Assembly (NCBI GenBank): GCA_035691285.1
Contig: DASSJI010000111.1
Coordinates: 37,174 to 101,173, forward strand
Reading direction: 5' to 3'
Length of the DNA stretch: 64,000 nucleotides
Source of the DNA: DATFEN01 sp035691285
GTDB taxonomy: Bacteria; Acidobacteriota; Vicinamibacteria; Fen-336
Shown here: positions 32,491-41,907 of the stretch, in pieces
How positions within the stretch are numbered: the stretch's first letter is position 1
How the letters are laid out: each line of letters opens with the position of its first letter
Translations under genes and position numbers: made by a program
Notes under the pieces: generated by a model
Seen by the model: only the letters and a program-made list of their open reading frames with translations
Told to the model about the DNA's origin: nothing
Databases searched by the model: none

Positions 32491-35427
32491 ATGGCCAAGC
32501 GCTCGCTCGGGCGGCTGACGCTGCTCCTCCTGGGAACCGCACTCGCCCTCCCCGCGAGCGCGCAGTTCTTCCCCTACTACGGGAAGAACAAGGTGAAGTA
32601 CGACAACTTCGCGTGGCGCATCTACAAGAGCCCGCACTTCGAGATCTATTACTACCCGGAGTTCGAGCAGCACCTGGAGCGCCTGGCGAGCTACGCCGAG
32701 AGCGCCTACCGCAAGGTCGCATCGGACCTGAAGCACGAGATCCCCTTCACGATCCCGCTGATCCTGTACAAGACCCACTCGGAGTTCGAGCAGACGAACC
32801 TGACCCAGGGCTTCATCCCCGAGGCCGCCCTCGCCTTCACCGAGCCTTTCCGCAACCGGATGGTGGTGCCCATCGACATGCCCCCCGACCAGCTCCAGGG
32901 CCTGATCACCCATGAGCTGACCCATGTCTTCGAGTTCGATCTCATCCCGCGCAGCCTGGTGCAGCGCGACGTGCCGCTGTGGGTGGACGAGGGGCTCGCC
33001 GAGTGGACCCGGGGGATCTGGGACCCGCTCGACCTGATGCAGATCCGGGACGCGGCCGTCACCGACCAGGTGCCCAAGCTGTCCCGCTCCAACTACCAGC
33101 CGCTCTCGGGCCGCGACGCCTACAACTTCGGCCACGCCTGCTTCGAGTTCATCGAGGCGCGCTACGGCAAGGAGGGCATCCGCCAGTTCCTCTACACGCT
33201 GCGCAAGGGCATCCTGGGCGGCTCCGCCGAGGACATCTACCGCCAGGCCTTCCGCACCACGCCCCAGGAGTTCGACGAGGCCTACGACAAGTGGCTGAAG
33301 GAGCGCTTCAAGCCCTTCCGGGACAAGCAGCGGCCGAGCGATTACGGCAAGGATCTGTCTCCGGACTCCGACGAGACGCCGTACACGCAGGTGTTCGGAG
33401 TCGCCACCTCGCCCTCCGGGGAGCTGATCGCGACCATCACTGCCAACCGCGCGGACGGCGAGGCTGACATCGTGCTGCTCTCGGCGCGGGACGGACGCGT
33501 CATCAAGAACCTGACCAGCGGCTACACGCTCAAGTACGAGGACATGGTCGTCAACTTCTCAGCCCTGAAGATCGGCCGCTCGATCGCCATCGATCCGAAG
33601 GGCGACACGTTGGCGTTCTTCGGGCGAACCGGGAAGCGGCGCAGCCTGGTGCTGGCCTCCGTGCTGTCCGGCAAGGTGCTCCGGAAGATCCCCATGACCC
33701 TCGACGAGGCCACAGGGCCGTGCCTGCTCCCGGACGGCCGCCATGCGCTCTTCTCGGCACTCAAGGAAGGCGTCTCGGACATCTACAAGCTGGACCTCGA
33801 GACGGGCGAGATCGTGAACCTCACCCAGGACGCGTTCGCCGACGCCGACCCGCAGGTCTCGCCCGACGGCACGCTGGTCGCGTATTCACGGCGCGTCTCG
33901 GCTCACGAGAAGCTGTACGTCCTTCCGCTCGCCGATCCGAGCAAGAAGACCCAGCTCACCTTCGGCACCTTCAACGACGTCACGCCGATCTTCTCGGCCG
34001 ACGGCAAGCGGCTCTACTACTCGTCCGACGAGGACGACGGGATCTTCAACGTGCGCAGCCTCGACCTGGAGACCGGGGCGATCGCGCAGTACACCGACGT
34101 GCTCGGCGGCAACCTGACGCCGGCGCCGCTCTCCGGCAGGGCCGGCGAGCGGCTCGCCTTCGTGAGCTACTTCAAGGGCGAGTTCCGGCTCGCCTCCAAG
34201 GACCTGCAGGAGCCGGTCAAGGAGGTGGACCAGCGGGTCGAGACCGCCCGCGCCGAGATCCTCGACTTCCAGCCCGACCTGCTCCACCAGGTCGTGCCGG
34301 AGAACAAGCGCCGCAAGAAGGTGTTCGAGAAGCTGTACCTCGAGGGCCGGCCGCCCATCAACATCGCGGTCTCGTCGGGGGGCGACTTCTTCGGCGGCAG
34401 CCAGGTTGCCCTGTCCGACGTGCTGGGCGACAAGAACTTCGTGCTCACGGCCTACGCCCTGCGCGAGTTCCGCAACTACGAGTTCGACTACCTCAACCTG
34501 TCGGGACGCTTCCAGTACGGCCTCCAGGCCTTCGACAACACGCGCTTCTTCTATCCGAACTACTTCATCCCCGGTACCACGTTCGACCGCGAGGGCGCGT
34601 TCGCCACGCAGCGCTACACGGGCGGCAGCCTGGTGGGCCAGTACCCCCTCGACAAGTTCCGACGCCTGCAGGTGTCCGCGGGCGTGATCAACTTGCGCGA
34701 GCGGTACGAGAACCCCGCCCTCGAGCAGCTGATCCGTCAGCAGGCAGAGGCCGCCGGCGTGCCGTTCTTCCTGAACAACGGGCTGTTCGTGCCGCTGGGG
34801 GCGAGCCTGATCCAGGAAACGACCCGCTTCGCCGGCTTCGGGCCGCTCGACGGCTCCACCTTCGCGCTGTCGGCACAGGTGGGCTTCGGCGAGGTGCAGC
34901 GCACGACCTTCGAAGCGGACCTGCGCAAGTACTTCCGCCTGGGCTCGACCACGAGCGTGCTGGCGCTGCGCGCCCGCGGCTTCAAGTCGTTCGGCGACGA
35001 GCCGGACATCTTCTACTTTGGCGGCAACCAGGAGCTGCGCGGATACCCCTACCTGTCCTTCTCGGGCAACGAAGGCTTCTTCGCCAACGTCGAGCTGCGG
35101 CTGCCGCTCATCAACGTGGCCGCGACGCCGATCGGCCTGGTGGGGCCCCTTCGCGGCACCGCCTTCTTCGGTATCGGCGGAGCGAAGTACAAGGGCCAGT
35201 CCTACCAGTTCGCCACGAGCGACGACGGGCGCTCCTACGTCGACGACCCCGTCTTCGGCACACCCGTGAGCGGCTTTCGCCTGGTGGACGGCCGCGCCTC
35301 GTTCGGAGCGGGCCTCCAGTTCTTCTTCCTCGGCTATCCGCTCCACTTCGACTGGTCGAAGCTCACCGACCTCAAGGTCGTCGCCGACGACACGCGCTTC
35401 GACTTCTGGATCGGCTTCGACTTCTAG
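32491..35427 (+). CDS. Outer-membrane fusion: MA-type metalloprotease, beta-propeller, Omp85-like barrel
   Basis: A 978-residue exported protein. Signal peptide to ASA/Q (residue 24). Residues about 40-270 form a gluzincin protease of the peptidase MA-like type: H141-E-L-T-H145 with the third ligand Glu167 in WVDEGLAEW. Residues about 290-590 hold TolB/WD40-like propeller blades (for example DADPQVSPDGTLVAYSRR, VTPIFSADGKRLYYSSDED). Residues about 610-978 form a surface-antigen/Omp85-type beta-barrel with the LRGY motif at 849-852 and a C-terminal Phe. No POTRA domain is present. The propeller and protease should face the periplasm unless flipped to the surface. It is third in the operon after a TPR protein and a lipoprotein. 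I do not know of a characterised protein with this architecture. Confidence 0.88.
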   Translation: MAKRSLGRLTLLLLGTALALPASAQFFPYYGKNKVKYDNFAWRIYKSPHFEIYYYPEFEQHLERLASYAESAYRKVASDLKHEIPFTIPLILYKTHSEFEQTNLTQGFIPEAALAFTEPFRNRMVVPIDMPPDQLQGLITHELTHVFEFDLIPRSLVQRDVPLWVDEGLAEWTRGIWDPLDLMQIRDAAVTDQVPKLSRSNYQPLSGRDAYNFGHACFEFIEARYGKEGIRQFLYTLRKGILGGSAEDIYRQAFRTTPQEFDEAYDKWLKERFKPFRDKQRPSDYGKDLSPDSDETPYTQVFGVATSPSGELIATITANRADGEADIVLLSARDGRVIKNLTSGYTLKYEDMVVNFSALKIGRSIAIDPKGDTLAFFGRTGKRRSLVLASVLSGKVLRKIPMTLDEATGPCLLPDGRHALFSALKEGVSDIYKLDLETGEIVNLTQDAFADADPQVSPDGTLVAYSRRVSAHEKLYVLPLADPSKKTQLTFGTFNDVTPIFSADGKRLYYSSDEDDGIFNVRSLDLETGAIAQYTDVLGGNLTPAPLSGRAGERLAFVSYFKGEFRLASKDLQEPVKEVDQRVETARAEILDFQPDLLHQVVPENKRRKKVFEKLYLEGRPPINIAVSSGGDFFGGSQVALSDVLGDKNFVLTAYALREFRNYEFDYLNLSGRFQYGLQAFDNTRFFYPNYFIPGTTFDREGAFATQRYTGGSLVGQYPLDKFRRLQVSAGVINLRERYENPALEQLIRQQAEAAGVPFFLNNGLFVPLGASLIQETTRFAGFGPLDGSTFALSAQVGFGEVQRTTFEADLRKYFRLGSTTSVLALRARGFKSFGDEPDIFYFGGNQELRGYPYLSFSGNEGFFANVELRLPLINVAATPIGLVGPLRGTAFFGIGGAKYKGQSYQFATSDDGRSYVDDPVFGTPVSGFRLVDGRASFGAGLQFFFLGYPLHFDWSKLTDLKVVADDTRFDFWIGFDF

Positions 35428-35446
35428 ACGCCCCCTCGCAGGCCCA

Positions 35447-35475
35447 TTGACGCGCCAGGAAGGGCGTGCTAAGGT
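35447..35475 (+). promoter_or_regulatory. Promoter for rplU-rpmA-obgE operon
   Basis: -35 TTGACG (35447-35452), 17-bp spacer, -10 TAAGGT (35470-35475). The leader to the GTG at 35516 is about 33 nt and carries AGGAGG at 35501-35506. Confidence 0.65.
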
Positions 35476-35515
35476 ATTGGGTTTCAACGGATCTCTCGCC
35501 AGGAGGGGAGCTCAG

Positions 35516-35827
35516 GTGTACGCGATCGTCAGGGCCGGGGGCAAGCAGTATCGGGTCGAGAAGGGCCAGGTCCTCTACCTCGAGAGCCTTCCCGCCGAAG
35601 CCGGAGACAAGGTCACGCTCGGCGAGGTTCTGCTCGTGTCCGACGAGGCGGGCACCCGGGTGGGGGTGCCGACCCTGGAGAAGGCCCAGGTCACGGGGAC
35701 CGTGCTCGAGCACGGCCGCGGCTCGAAGGTGCGCGTGTTCAAGTTCAAGAAGCGCAAGCACTATCGCCGCACCCGCGGCCATCGCCAGCCCTACACGGCG
35801 CTCCGCATCGACGCGATCCAGGCCTAG
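35516..35827 (+). CDS. rplU: 50S ribosomal protein L21
   Basis: A 103-residue protein, the usual length for L21. It begins [13 protein letters not shown], contains [20 protein letters not shown] and ends with the [19 protein letters not shown] signature. The GTG at 35516 is set by a strong AGGAGGGGAG Shine-Dalgarno at 35501-35510. It binds 23S rRNA with L20 and is first in the conserved rplU-rpmA-obgE order. Confidence 0.97.
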   Translation: MYAIVRAGGKQYRVEKGQVLYLESLPAEAGDKVTLGEVLLVSDEAGTRVGVPTLEKAQVTGTVLEHGRGSKVRVFKFKKRKHYRRTRGHRQPYTALRIDAIQA

Positions 35828-35843
35828 AGCTCGGGACAAGACC

Positions 35844-36104
35844 ATGGCTCACAAGAAGGGACAGGGATCCAGCCGCAACGGGCGCGACAGCAACTCGCAG
35901 CGGCTCGGCGTGAAGCGCTTCGGCGGCGAGTTCGTTCGCGGAGGGACGATCCTCCTGCGCCAGCATGGCACCCAGTGGAAGCCGGGCAAGAACGTGGGCC
36001 TGGCCAAGGACCACACGCTCTTCGCCCTCAAGGACGGCCACGTGCGCTTTGAGGACAAGGGCGGTCGCGGGCACCTCGTGAGCGTGCTGCCCGCCGCGAG
36101 CTGA
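35844..36104 (+). CDS. rpmA: 50S ribosomal protein L27
   Basis: An 86-residue protein beginning [20 protein letters not shown], which is diagnostic of L27, with no Firmicutes-type cleavable N-terminal extension. The N-terminal tail reaches the peptidyl-transferase centre. It lies 16 bp after rplU and 28 bp before obgE. Confidence 0.97.
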   Translation: MAHKKGQGSSRNGRDSNSQRLGVKRFGGEFVRGGTILLRQHGTQWKPGKNVGLAKDHTLFALKDGHVRFEDKGGRGHLVSVLPAAS

Positions 36105-36132
36105 GCCTCCCGCCGCTCCCCGGGCGGCGTCC

Positions 36133-37161
36133 ATGTTCGTCGATCGGGTCAAGATCTTCGTGAAGGCGGGCGACGGCGGGCGAGGTTGCGCGTCGTTCCG
36201 GCGCGAGGCCCGGGTCCCCCGCGGCGGACCCGACGGCGGCAACGGCGGCAAGGGCGGCGACGTGGTCCTGGTGGCCGACCCCCGCGAGAGCACCCTGATC
36301 GCGCTGCGCTTCCACGCGGAGTACCGCGCCCAGCGCGGCGAGCACGGCGGCTCCTCGAACTGCACCGGCCGCGACGGCGCGGAGCTGCGCATCCACGTCC
36401 CCCCCGGCACCGTCGCGCGCGTCGAAGGCGGCGGAGAGCAGCTCGGCGAGGTGGTGCGCGAGGGCGAGGAGCTGCGCGTGGCCCGCGGGGGGCGGGGCGG
36501 ACGCGGCAACCGCGCCTTCCTCTCCAACCGCAACCGCGCCCCGCGCGAGGCCGAGCCTGGCGAGCAGGGCGAGGAGCGCTGGCTGCGCCTCGACCTCAAG
36601 CTGATCGCCGACGTCGGCCTCCTCGGCTTCCCCAACGCGGGCAAGTCGACGCTCCTGTCGCGGCTCTCCGCGGCGCGCCCGCGCATCGCCGACTATCCCT
36701 TCACGACGCTGACGCCGGTGCTCGGCGTGGTCGACGTGGACGGCGAGGCGTCATTCGTGGCCGCCGACATCCCCGGCATCATCGAGGGCGCCCACGACGG
36801 AGCCGGTCTCGGCCTCCAGTTCCTGCGCCACGTGGAACGCACCCGCGCCCTCGTCTACGTGATCGACGCCTCTGGGACGAGCGGCCGGGATCCCGGCGGG
36901 GACCTGCTCGCGCTGCGCCGGGAGCTGCGCCTGTTCGAGCCGGCCCTCCTGGAACGACCCCAGCTCGTGGCCGCCAACAAGCGCGACGCCGTGAGCGGCG
37001 AGGATCCGCTCCCCACGCTCGCCGCAGGCGCGGCGGAGCTGGGGCTCGAGACGCTGGAGATCTCGGCGGTCACGGGACAGGGGCTGCCGGAGCTGAAGAC
37101 GCGCCTGCTGCGGCTGCTGTCGTCCGAGCCGCGCGAGGCCGTCCAAGCGGGGCGCGTGTGA
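36133..37161 (+). CDS. obgE: GTPase Obg/CgtA
   Basis: A 342-residue GTPase. The glycine-rich Obg fold covers about residues 1-158 (FVDRVKIFVKAGDGGRGC, GGPDGGNGGKGGDVV). The G domain follows: GFPNAGKSTLLSRL (P-loop), DIPGIIEGAHDGAGLG (G3 and switch II) and AANKRDAV (G4, with NKRD in place of NKxD). There is no long C-terminal extension. It takes part in late 50S assembly and the stringent response. Its stop overlaps nadD by 4 bp. Confidence 0.96.
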   Translation: MFVDRVKIFVKAGDGGRGCASFRREARVPRGGPDGGNGGKGGDVVLVADPRESTLIALRFHAEYRAQRGEHGGSSNCTGRDGAELRIHVPPGTVARVEGGGEQLGEVVREGEELRVARGGRGGRGNRAFLSNRNRAPREAEPGEQGEERWLRLDLKLIADVGLLGFPNAGKSTLLSRLSAARPRIADYPFTTLTPVLGVVDVDGEASFVAADIPGIIEGAHDGAGLGLQFLRHVERTRALVYVIDASGTSGRDPGGDLLALRRELRLFEPALLERPQLVAANKRDAVSGEDPLPTLAAGAAELGLETLEISAVTGQGLPELKTRLLRLLSSEPREAVQAGRV

Positions 37162-37721
37162 GGGCGGGGCTACTGGGCGGCACCTTCGACCCGATCCATC
37201 TCGGTCACCTGCGCGCCGCGGAGAACGCCCGGGAGGCGCTCGCCCTGGATCGGGTGGCGTTCGTGCCCGCGGCACAGCCGCCTCACCGGCCGCCCCCCGT
37301 GAGCTCGGCCCGGGACCGCTTCGCCATGGTCGCCCTGGCCACGGCCGGCCACTCCGCCTTCTATCCGTCCGACGCGGAGCTGGAGCGCGAGGGTCCGAGC
37401 TACACCGTCGACACGTTGCGCGCCTGGCGAGCCCTGCGTCCCCAGGACGAGCTCGTGCTCGTCGTGGGCAGCGACGCCTTTCTCGAGATGGGCACATGGC
37501 GCGAGGCCGAAGCGCTCTTCACCTTGTGCACCGTGGCGGTGGTGGCCCGCCCCGGCGAGGCGTTGCCGCCGGGGCCCGGTCCTTCGGTCGCCGTGAGCGG
37601 CCCTGGCCTTCAGGTCTCGTCCAGCGAGGTACGGCGCCTGCTTGCCGCTGGGCAGAGCGTGCGCTACCTGGTGCCCGAGGCGGTGGCGGACTACATCGAG
37701 AAGCGAGGCCTGTACCGGTGA
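37158..37721 (+). CDS. nadD: Nicotinate-nucleotide adenylyltransferase
   Basis: A 187-residue nucleotidyltransferase. It has GGTFDPIHLGHLRAA (the GxFxPxHxGH ATP site), VPAAQPPHRPP, VGSDAFLEMGTWREAE and the C-terminal ISS-like VSSSEVRRLLAAGQSVRYLVPEAV segment. It makes nicotinate adenine dinucleotide from nicotinate mononucleotide and ATP. The GTG at 37158 overlaps the obgE TGA. The obgE-nadD-rsfS order is widely conserved. Confidence 0.94.
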   Translation: MRAGLLGGTFDPIHLGHLRAAENAREALALDRVAFVPAAQPPHRPPPVSSARDRFAMVALATAGHSAFYPSDAELEREGPSYTVDTLRAWRALRPQDELVLVVGSDAFLEMGTWREAEALFTLCTVAVVARPGEALPPGPGPSVAVSGPGLQVSSSEVRRLLAAGQSVRYLVPEAVADYIEKRGLYR

Positions 37722-38064
37722 CGACGCTGCCCCGGGCCTTGAGCAGCGCCGCACAGGCGGTCCTGGCCAAGAAGGCGGAGAGCGTCGTGGCCCTCGATCT
37801 CCGGGCGGTTTCGGACTTCACCGACTTCTTCCTGCTCGTGTCGGGCGGCAATCAGCGCCAGCTCGTCGCCCTGGCTGACGCGGCGATCGAGGCGCTCCGG
37901 GGCCTGGGCCTGCGCCCCGATCACGTGGAGGGCTATCCACGCCAGGAATGGATCCTGCTCGACTACGGCGATTTCGTGGTGCACCTGTTCACGCCGCGGA
38001 CGCGGTCCTTCTACGATCTCGAGCGGCTCTGGGGCGGCGCGCGTCGGCTGGAGATCCCAGCCTC

Positions 38065-38068
<4 letters not shown>
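37718..38068 (+). CDS. rsfS: Ribosomal silencing factor RsfS
   Basis: A 116-residue member of the Iojap/YbeB family. Visible blocks: VVALDLRAVSDFTDFFLLVSGGNQRQ, VEGYPRQEWILLDYGDFVVHLF and YDLERLWGGA, all family hallmarks. It binds L14 and blocks subunit joining under nutrient limitation. The GTG at 37718 overlaps the nadD stop by 4 bp. Confidence 0.95.
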
Positions 38069-39009
<941 letters not shown>

Positions 39010-39023
39010 GGAGGAGTTCTAAG

Positions 39024-39383
39024 GTGACCATGGAACAGAAGAAGATGAGGCTTTTCCGGGACAAGCTCCTGAAGCGCAAGGACGAGATCCTGGTGGCCTA
39101 CAACCGCAACAAGGGCTACGGCAAGGAAGCCGACGGCGAGGGCACGCAGGACATCGCCGACAAGGCCGCGAGCTCCTACACCAAGGAGTTCCTGTTCAGC
39201 CTCTCCAACTCCGAGCGCGAGATGCTCCAGGACGTGGACGAAGCCCTCGACCGCATCGAGGACAAGAGCTACGGCTACTGCGTCGTGTGCGAGGAGGAGA
39301 TGGACAAGAAGCGCCTCGAGGCCGTGCCCTGGGCAAAGCGCTGCATCGGCTGCCAGGAGAAGCAGGAGCTGGGCCTCTTGTGA
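39024..39383 (+). CDS. DksA/TraR-family zinc-finger transcription regulator
   Basis: A 119-residue protein. A coiled coil with the catalytic D-x2-D-x-A motif (DIADKA) precedes a C-terminal four-cysteine zinc finger, CVVC-x17-CIGC. It would enter the RNA polymerase secondary channel and, with ppGpp, tune rRNA and stress promoters. The GTG at 39024 is preferred because GGAGGAG lies 7 nt upstream; ATG 39030 is an alternative two codons on. It is shorter than E. coli DksA (151 residues) but keeps both functional motifs. Confidence 0.9.
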   Translation: MTMEQKKMRLFRDKLLKRKDEILVAYNRNKGYGKEADGEGTQDIADKAASSYTKEFLFSLSNSEREMLQDVDEALDRIEDKSYGYCVVCEEEMDKKRLEAVPWAKRCIGCQEKQELGLL

Positions 39384-40114
39384 GAGCGCCCCTCGGCGGG
39401 TCGGCGCTCGACGCGGTGCTCGATCCGGTCCTGAGCGTCGTGTTCCCGGCCCGCTGCCCGAGCTGCGCCCGGGCGCTGGAGCGTCCCCTGCGCGGACCCC
39501 TGTGCGAGGCGTGCTGGGCGCGGGTCCCCTCCGCACCGGCGCTGCGCTGCCGGTGCGGGAAGCGGATCCCGGCGGGCGCGCGCTGCGGCCGCTGCCGCCG
39601 CGGCCTGGAGCCGCTCACCGCGGGCCTGTCCCTCGGCCCCTACGAGGGCCCCTTGAAGGCCGCCCTCCACGAGCTCAAGTACCGTGGCCGCCGGCGCGTG
39701 GCTCGGCGGCTGGCCCTGGAGCTCGTCCGGGCACCCGGGGCACGGACCTGGTTCGAGGGAGACGGTGTGCTGGTGCCGGTGCCGCTCCATCCGCGCCGCG
39801 AGCGCGAGCGGGGCTTCAACCAGGCGGGCGCGCTCGCGGCCGCGCTCGCGGCCGCGCTGGGACTCGACCACGAGCAGCGGGCCCTGGTGAGACGCGTCGA
39901 CACGCCCTCCCAGACCGGGCTCAGCGCGCAGCAGCGCCGGCGCAACGTGGCGACGGCGTTCGCCGTGAGGCGGCGCGCGCGGATCGCGGGACGCAGCGTT
40001 GTGCTGGTGGACGACGTGACGACGACGGGAGCGACGGCGCGGGCCTGCGCGCGAGCGCTCCTGGCCGCGGGGGCCACCGAGGTCAAGCTGCTGGCCGTCG
40101 CCCGCGTGGAGTGA
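39380..40114 (+). CDS. comF: ComF family phosphoribosyltransferase-like protein
   Basis: A 244-residue protein. The N-terminal zinc-binding region has CPSC, CEAC, CRCG and CGRC pairs. The C-terminal PRTase-like domain has VPVPLHPRRERERGFNQA and the PRPP loop VVLVDDVTTTGATARAC. ComF proteins work in DNA uptake during transformation with the ComFA helicase and DprA; dprA is also in this window. The GTG at 39380 overlaps the preceding TGA by 4 bp. Confidence 0.93.
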   Translation: MRAPLGGSALDAVLDPVLSVVFPARCPSCARALERPLRGPLCEACWARVPSAPALRCRCGKRIPAGARCGRCRRGLEPLTAGLSLGPYEGPLKAALHELKYRGRRRVARRLALELVRAPGARTWFEGDGVLVPVPLHPRRERERGFNQAGALAAALAAALGLDHEQRALVRRVDTPSQTGLSAQQRRRNVATAFAVRRRARIAGRSVVLVDDVTTTGATARACARALLAAGATEVKLLAVARVE

Positions 40115-40917
40115 GGAGGTTGACCTTGTTGCTGCGGATCGCGTTCGGCCTGAGCCTGCTCGGGGCGGCCCCGGTGGCCTTCGGCTTCGGGCCCACGGCT
40201 CACCAGGCGGTGGGCGCCGAGGCCATCGAGGCGCTGCCGGGCGGCCTCAAGTCCTTCTACAAGGCGAACCGCCTCGAGATGGGGAGCCTTGCCCTCGAGC
40301 CGAGCTTCCCCGACGAGGGCAGCGAGCGTCGTTTCCCCATCGACCGCGTGCTGGCTTTCCCCTTCCTCGACCTCGAGACGAGCGAGAAGGAGTACGTGGC
40401 GCACCGCGGCGCGTCGCCCGGCCGGCTCCCCTGGCTCATCCAGGAGAGCTACGGGCGCCTGGTCGAGGCCTTCAAGGCCAGGGACAAGGCCAAGGTCCTC
40501 TCGGAGTCCGACATGCTCCTGGGCCTCGTCACGGACTTCAGCAACCCCCTGGCGGTGACCGACAACGCCGACGGCCAGAAGACGGAGATGCACGGGCTGT
40601 GGGCGCGCTTCTCGATCAAGCTGCCAGAGGCCATGCAACGGCGGCTCAAGCTCGAGGCCGAGGCGGCGCGTTTCCTCGACGCGCCCGACCGCCAGCTGCT
40701 CTGGATGCTCGTCGGGACCTACGTCTGGGTGGACAACCTGCTGTACGCCGAGGCCCTCGCCAAGCGCGGGCAGACCGGATACGGCGAGCGTTACTTCGAG
40801 GCACTCGAGGTGCGCGCGGGACCGATCCTCAGGGACCGCCTCGCGCAGGCGGCCACCGACGCGGCCAGCTACTGGTACACCGCCTGGACCAACGCCGGCC
40901 GGCCTGACCTGAAGTAG
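40111..40917 (+). CDS. S1/P1 nuclease/phospholipase C-like secreted protein with degenerate zinc site
   Basis: A 268-residue exported helical protein. The segment GLVTDFSNPLAVTDNADGQ and the following MHGLW align with the family pattern H-x-x-G-D-x-x-Q-P-L-H and NLHxLWD. In that reading several zinc ligands are replaced (His to Gly, His to Ala, final Asp to Ala), and the N-terminal Trp that caps the zinc cluster is Phe (FGFGPTAHQAVG). It may therefore be a non-catalytic relative. GTG 40111 gives the usual 4-bp overlap with comF, but the GAGGAGG at 40113-40119 would better serve the TTG at 40126, which leaves a clean signal peptide. Confidence 0.6.
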   Translation: MRRLTLLLRIAFGLSLLGAAPVAFGFGPTAHQAVGAEAIEALPGGLKSFYKANRLEMGSLALEPSFPDEGSERRFPIDRVLAFPFLDLETSEKEYVAHRGASPGRLPWLIQESYGRLVEAFKARDKAKVLSESDMLLGLVTDFSNPLAVTDNADGQKTEMHGLWARFSIKLPEAMQRRLKLEAEAARFLDAPDRQLLWMLVGTYVWVDNLLYAEALAKRGQTGYGERYFEALEVRAGPILRDRLAQAATDAASYWYTAWTNAGRPDLK

Positions 40918-40932
40918 ACTCCCTGGGTTCAC

Positions 40933-41538
40933 GTGGAAAAGCGGCGCGCGGAGGACGTGGCGCTGATCGAGCGCTGCCTCCGCAGGGAGCAGAGCGCGTG
41001 GGAAGAGATCGTCGCGCGCTACCGCCGGAAGGTGTTCCACATCGCGTACAAGTTCACCGGCAAGCACGACGAGGCCGAGGACCTGTCCCAGGAGATCTTC
41101 CTGAAGGTCTTCAAGAGCCTCGACAAGTTCAACCGCGACGCCGATTTCTCGACCTGGCTGAGCTCGGTGGCGAGAAACTACTGCATCGACCACTATCGCG
41201 CCATGCGGCGCGAGAAGGAGGTGGTGGTGGAGGACCTGGTCGCCATGGACCTCGCCCCGGCCGCGTCGGGCAACCCGCACCGGGCCCTCGAGGACCGCGA
41301 CCGGCGCAGCTTCCTGAGGCGCGGCCTGGAGCTGCTCCCCGACAAGCTCAAAGAGGCCGTCATCCTCCGCGACCTGCAAGGCCTGAGCTACCAGGAGATG
41401 GCCGACCGGCTCCATCTCCCCGAGGGCACCGTGAAGAGCCGGATCAATCGCGGGCGCGAGGAGCTGGCGCGGCTCCTGGTCCGGGCCCAGCAGCCGCGTC
41501 GGCGCGGCGCTCCGGCTCGGCTGTCCGCCAAGAGGTGA
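40933..41538 (+). CDS. ECF RNA polymerase sigma factor
   Basis: A 201-residue sigma factor. Region 2 covers about residues 20-90 (YRRKVFHIAYKFTGKHDEAEDLSQEIFLKVFKSL, written in part, and WLSSVARNYCIDHYRAMRREKE). Region 4 covers about 135-185 (LPDKLKEAVILRDLQGLSYQEMADRL and HLPEGTVKSRINRGREELARLL). A basic tail ends it. The GTG start at 40933 follows a TAGACT box at 40915-40920. No zinc anti-sigma gene follows; instead a STAS protein starts 6 bp downstream, which is unusual for this class. Confidence 0.9.
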   Translation: MEKRRAEDVALIERCLRREQSAWEEIVARYRRKVFHIAYKFTGKHDEAEDLSQEIFLKVFKSLDKFNRDADFSTWLSSVARNYCIDHYRAMRREKEVVVEDLVAMDLAPAASGNPHRALEDRDRRSFLRRGLELLPDKLKEAVILRDLQGLSYQEMADRLHLPEGTVKSRINRGREELARLLVRAQQPRRRGAPARLSAKR

Positions 41539-41544
41539 CCTGAG

Positions 41545-41907
41545 GTGCAGCTCTCCGTCGAACAAAGGGACGACGTTCGGATCGTGCGGGTGGAGGAGGC
41601 CAAGCTGACCTATCCAGTCCTCTCGGCCTTCTTTGCCGAAGTGCGACAGCTCGTGGAGGCCGGCGCGCGGCGCCTGGTGATCGACCTCAAGAGCGTGAGC
41701 TACATCGACAGCGCCTCGATCGGCTGCCTGATGGACATCCACCGCCTGGTGGAGGAGCGTGCCGGTGTCGTCTCCCTCGCCTCGCTCCAGCCCCGCGTGG
41801 AGACGATGATCTCCATGACCGGCGTCCACAAGATCATCGACGTCCACCCGAACGAGGAGGCGGCCGTCCGGGCCCTCGGGAGCACGGGGAGCAAGGGCCA
41901 TGCGTAG
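41545..41907 (+). CDS. STAS-domain anti-sigma factor antagonist (SpoIIAA/RsbV-like)
   Basis: A 120-residue single STAS domain. The regulatory loop reads D55-S-A-S58-I-G, where Ser58 matches the phosphorylated serine of SpoIIAA/RsbV proteins. The rest (RIVRVEEAKLTYPVLSAFFAEV, ARRLVIDLKSVSYIDS, LQPRVETMISMTGVHKIIDV) is typical. Unphosphorylated forms bind and inactivate a HATPase anti-sigma kinase, but no such kinase is encoded in the window. It starts with GTG, 6 bp after the ECF gene, and overlaps the next gene by 8 bp. Confidence 0.9.
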   Translation: MQLSVEQRDDVRIVRVEEAKLTYPVLSAFFAEVRQLVEAGARRLVIDLKSVSYIDSASIGCLMDIHRLVEERAGVVSLASLQPRVETMISMTGVHKIIDVHPNEEAAVRALGSTGSKGHA

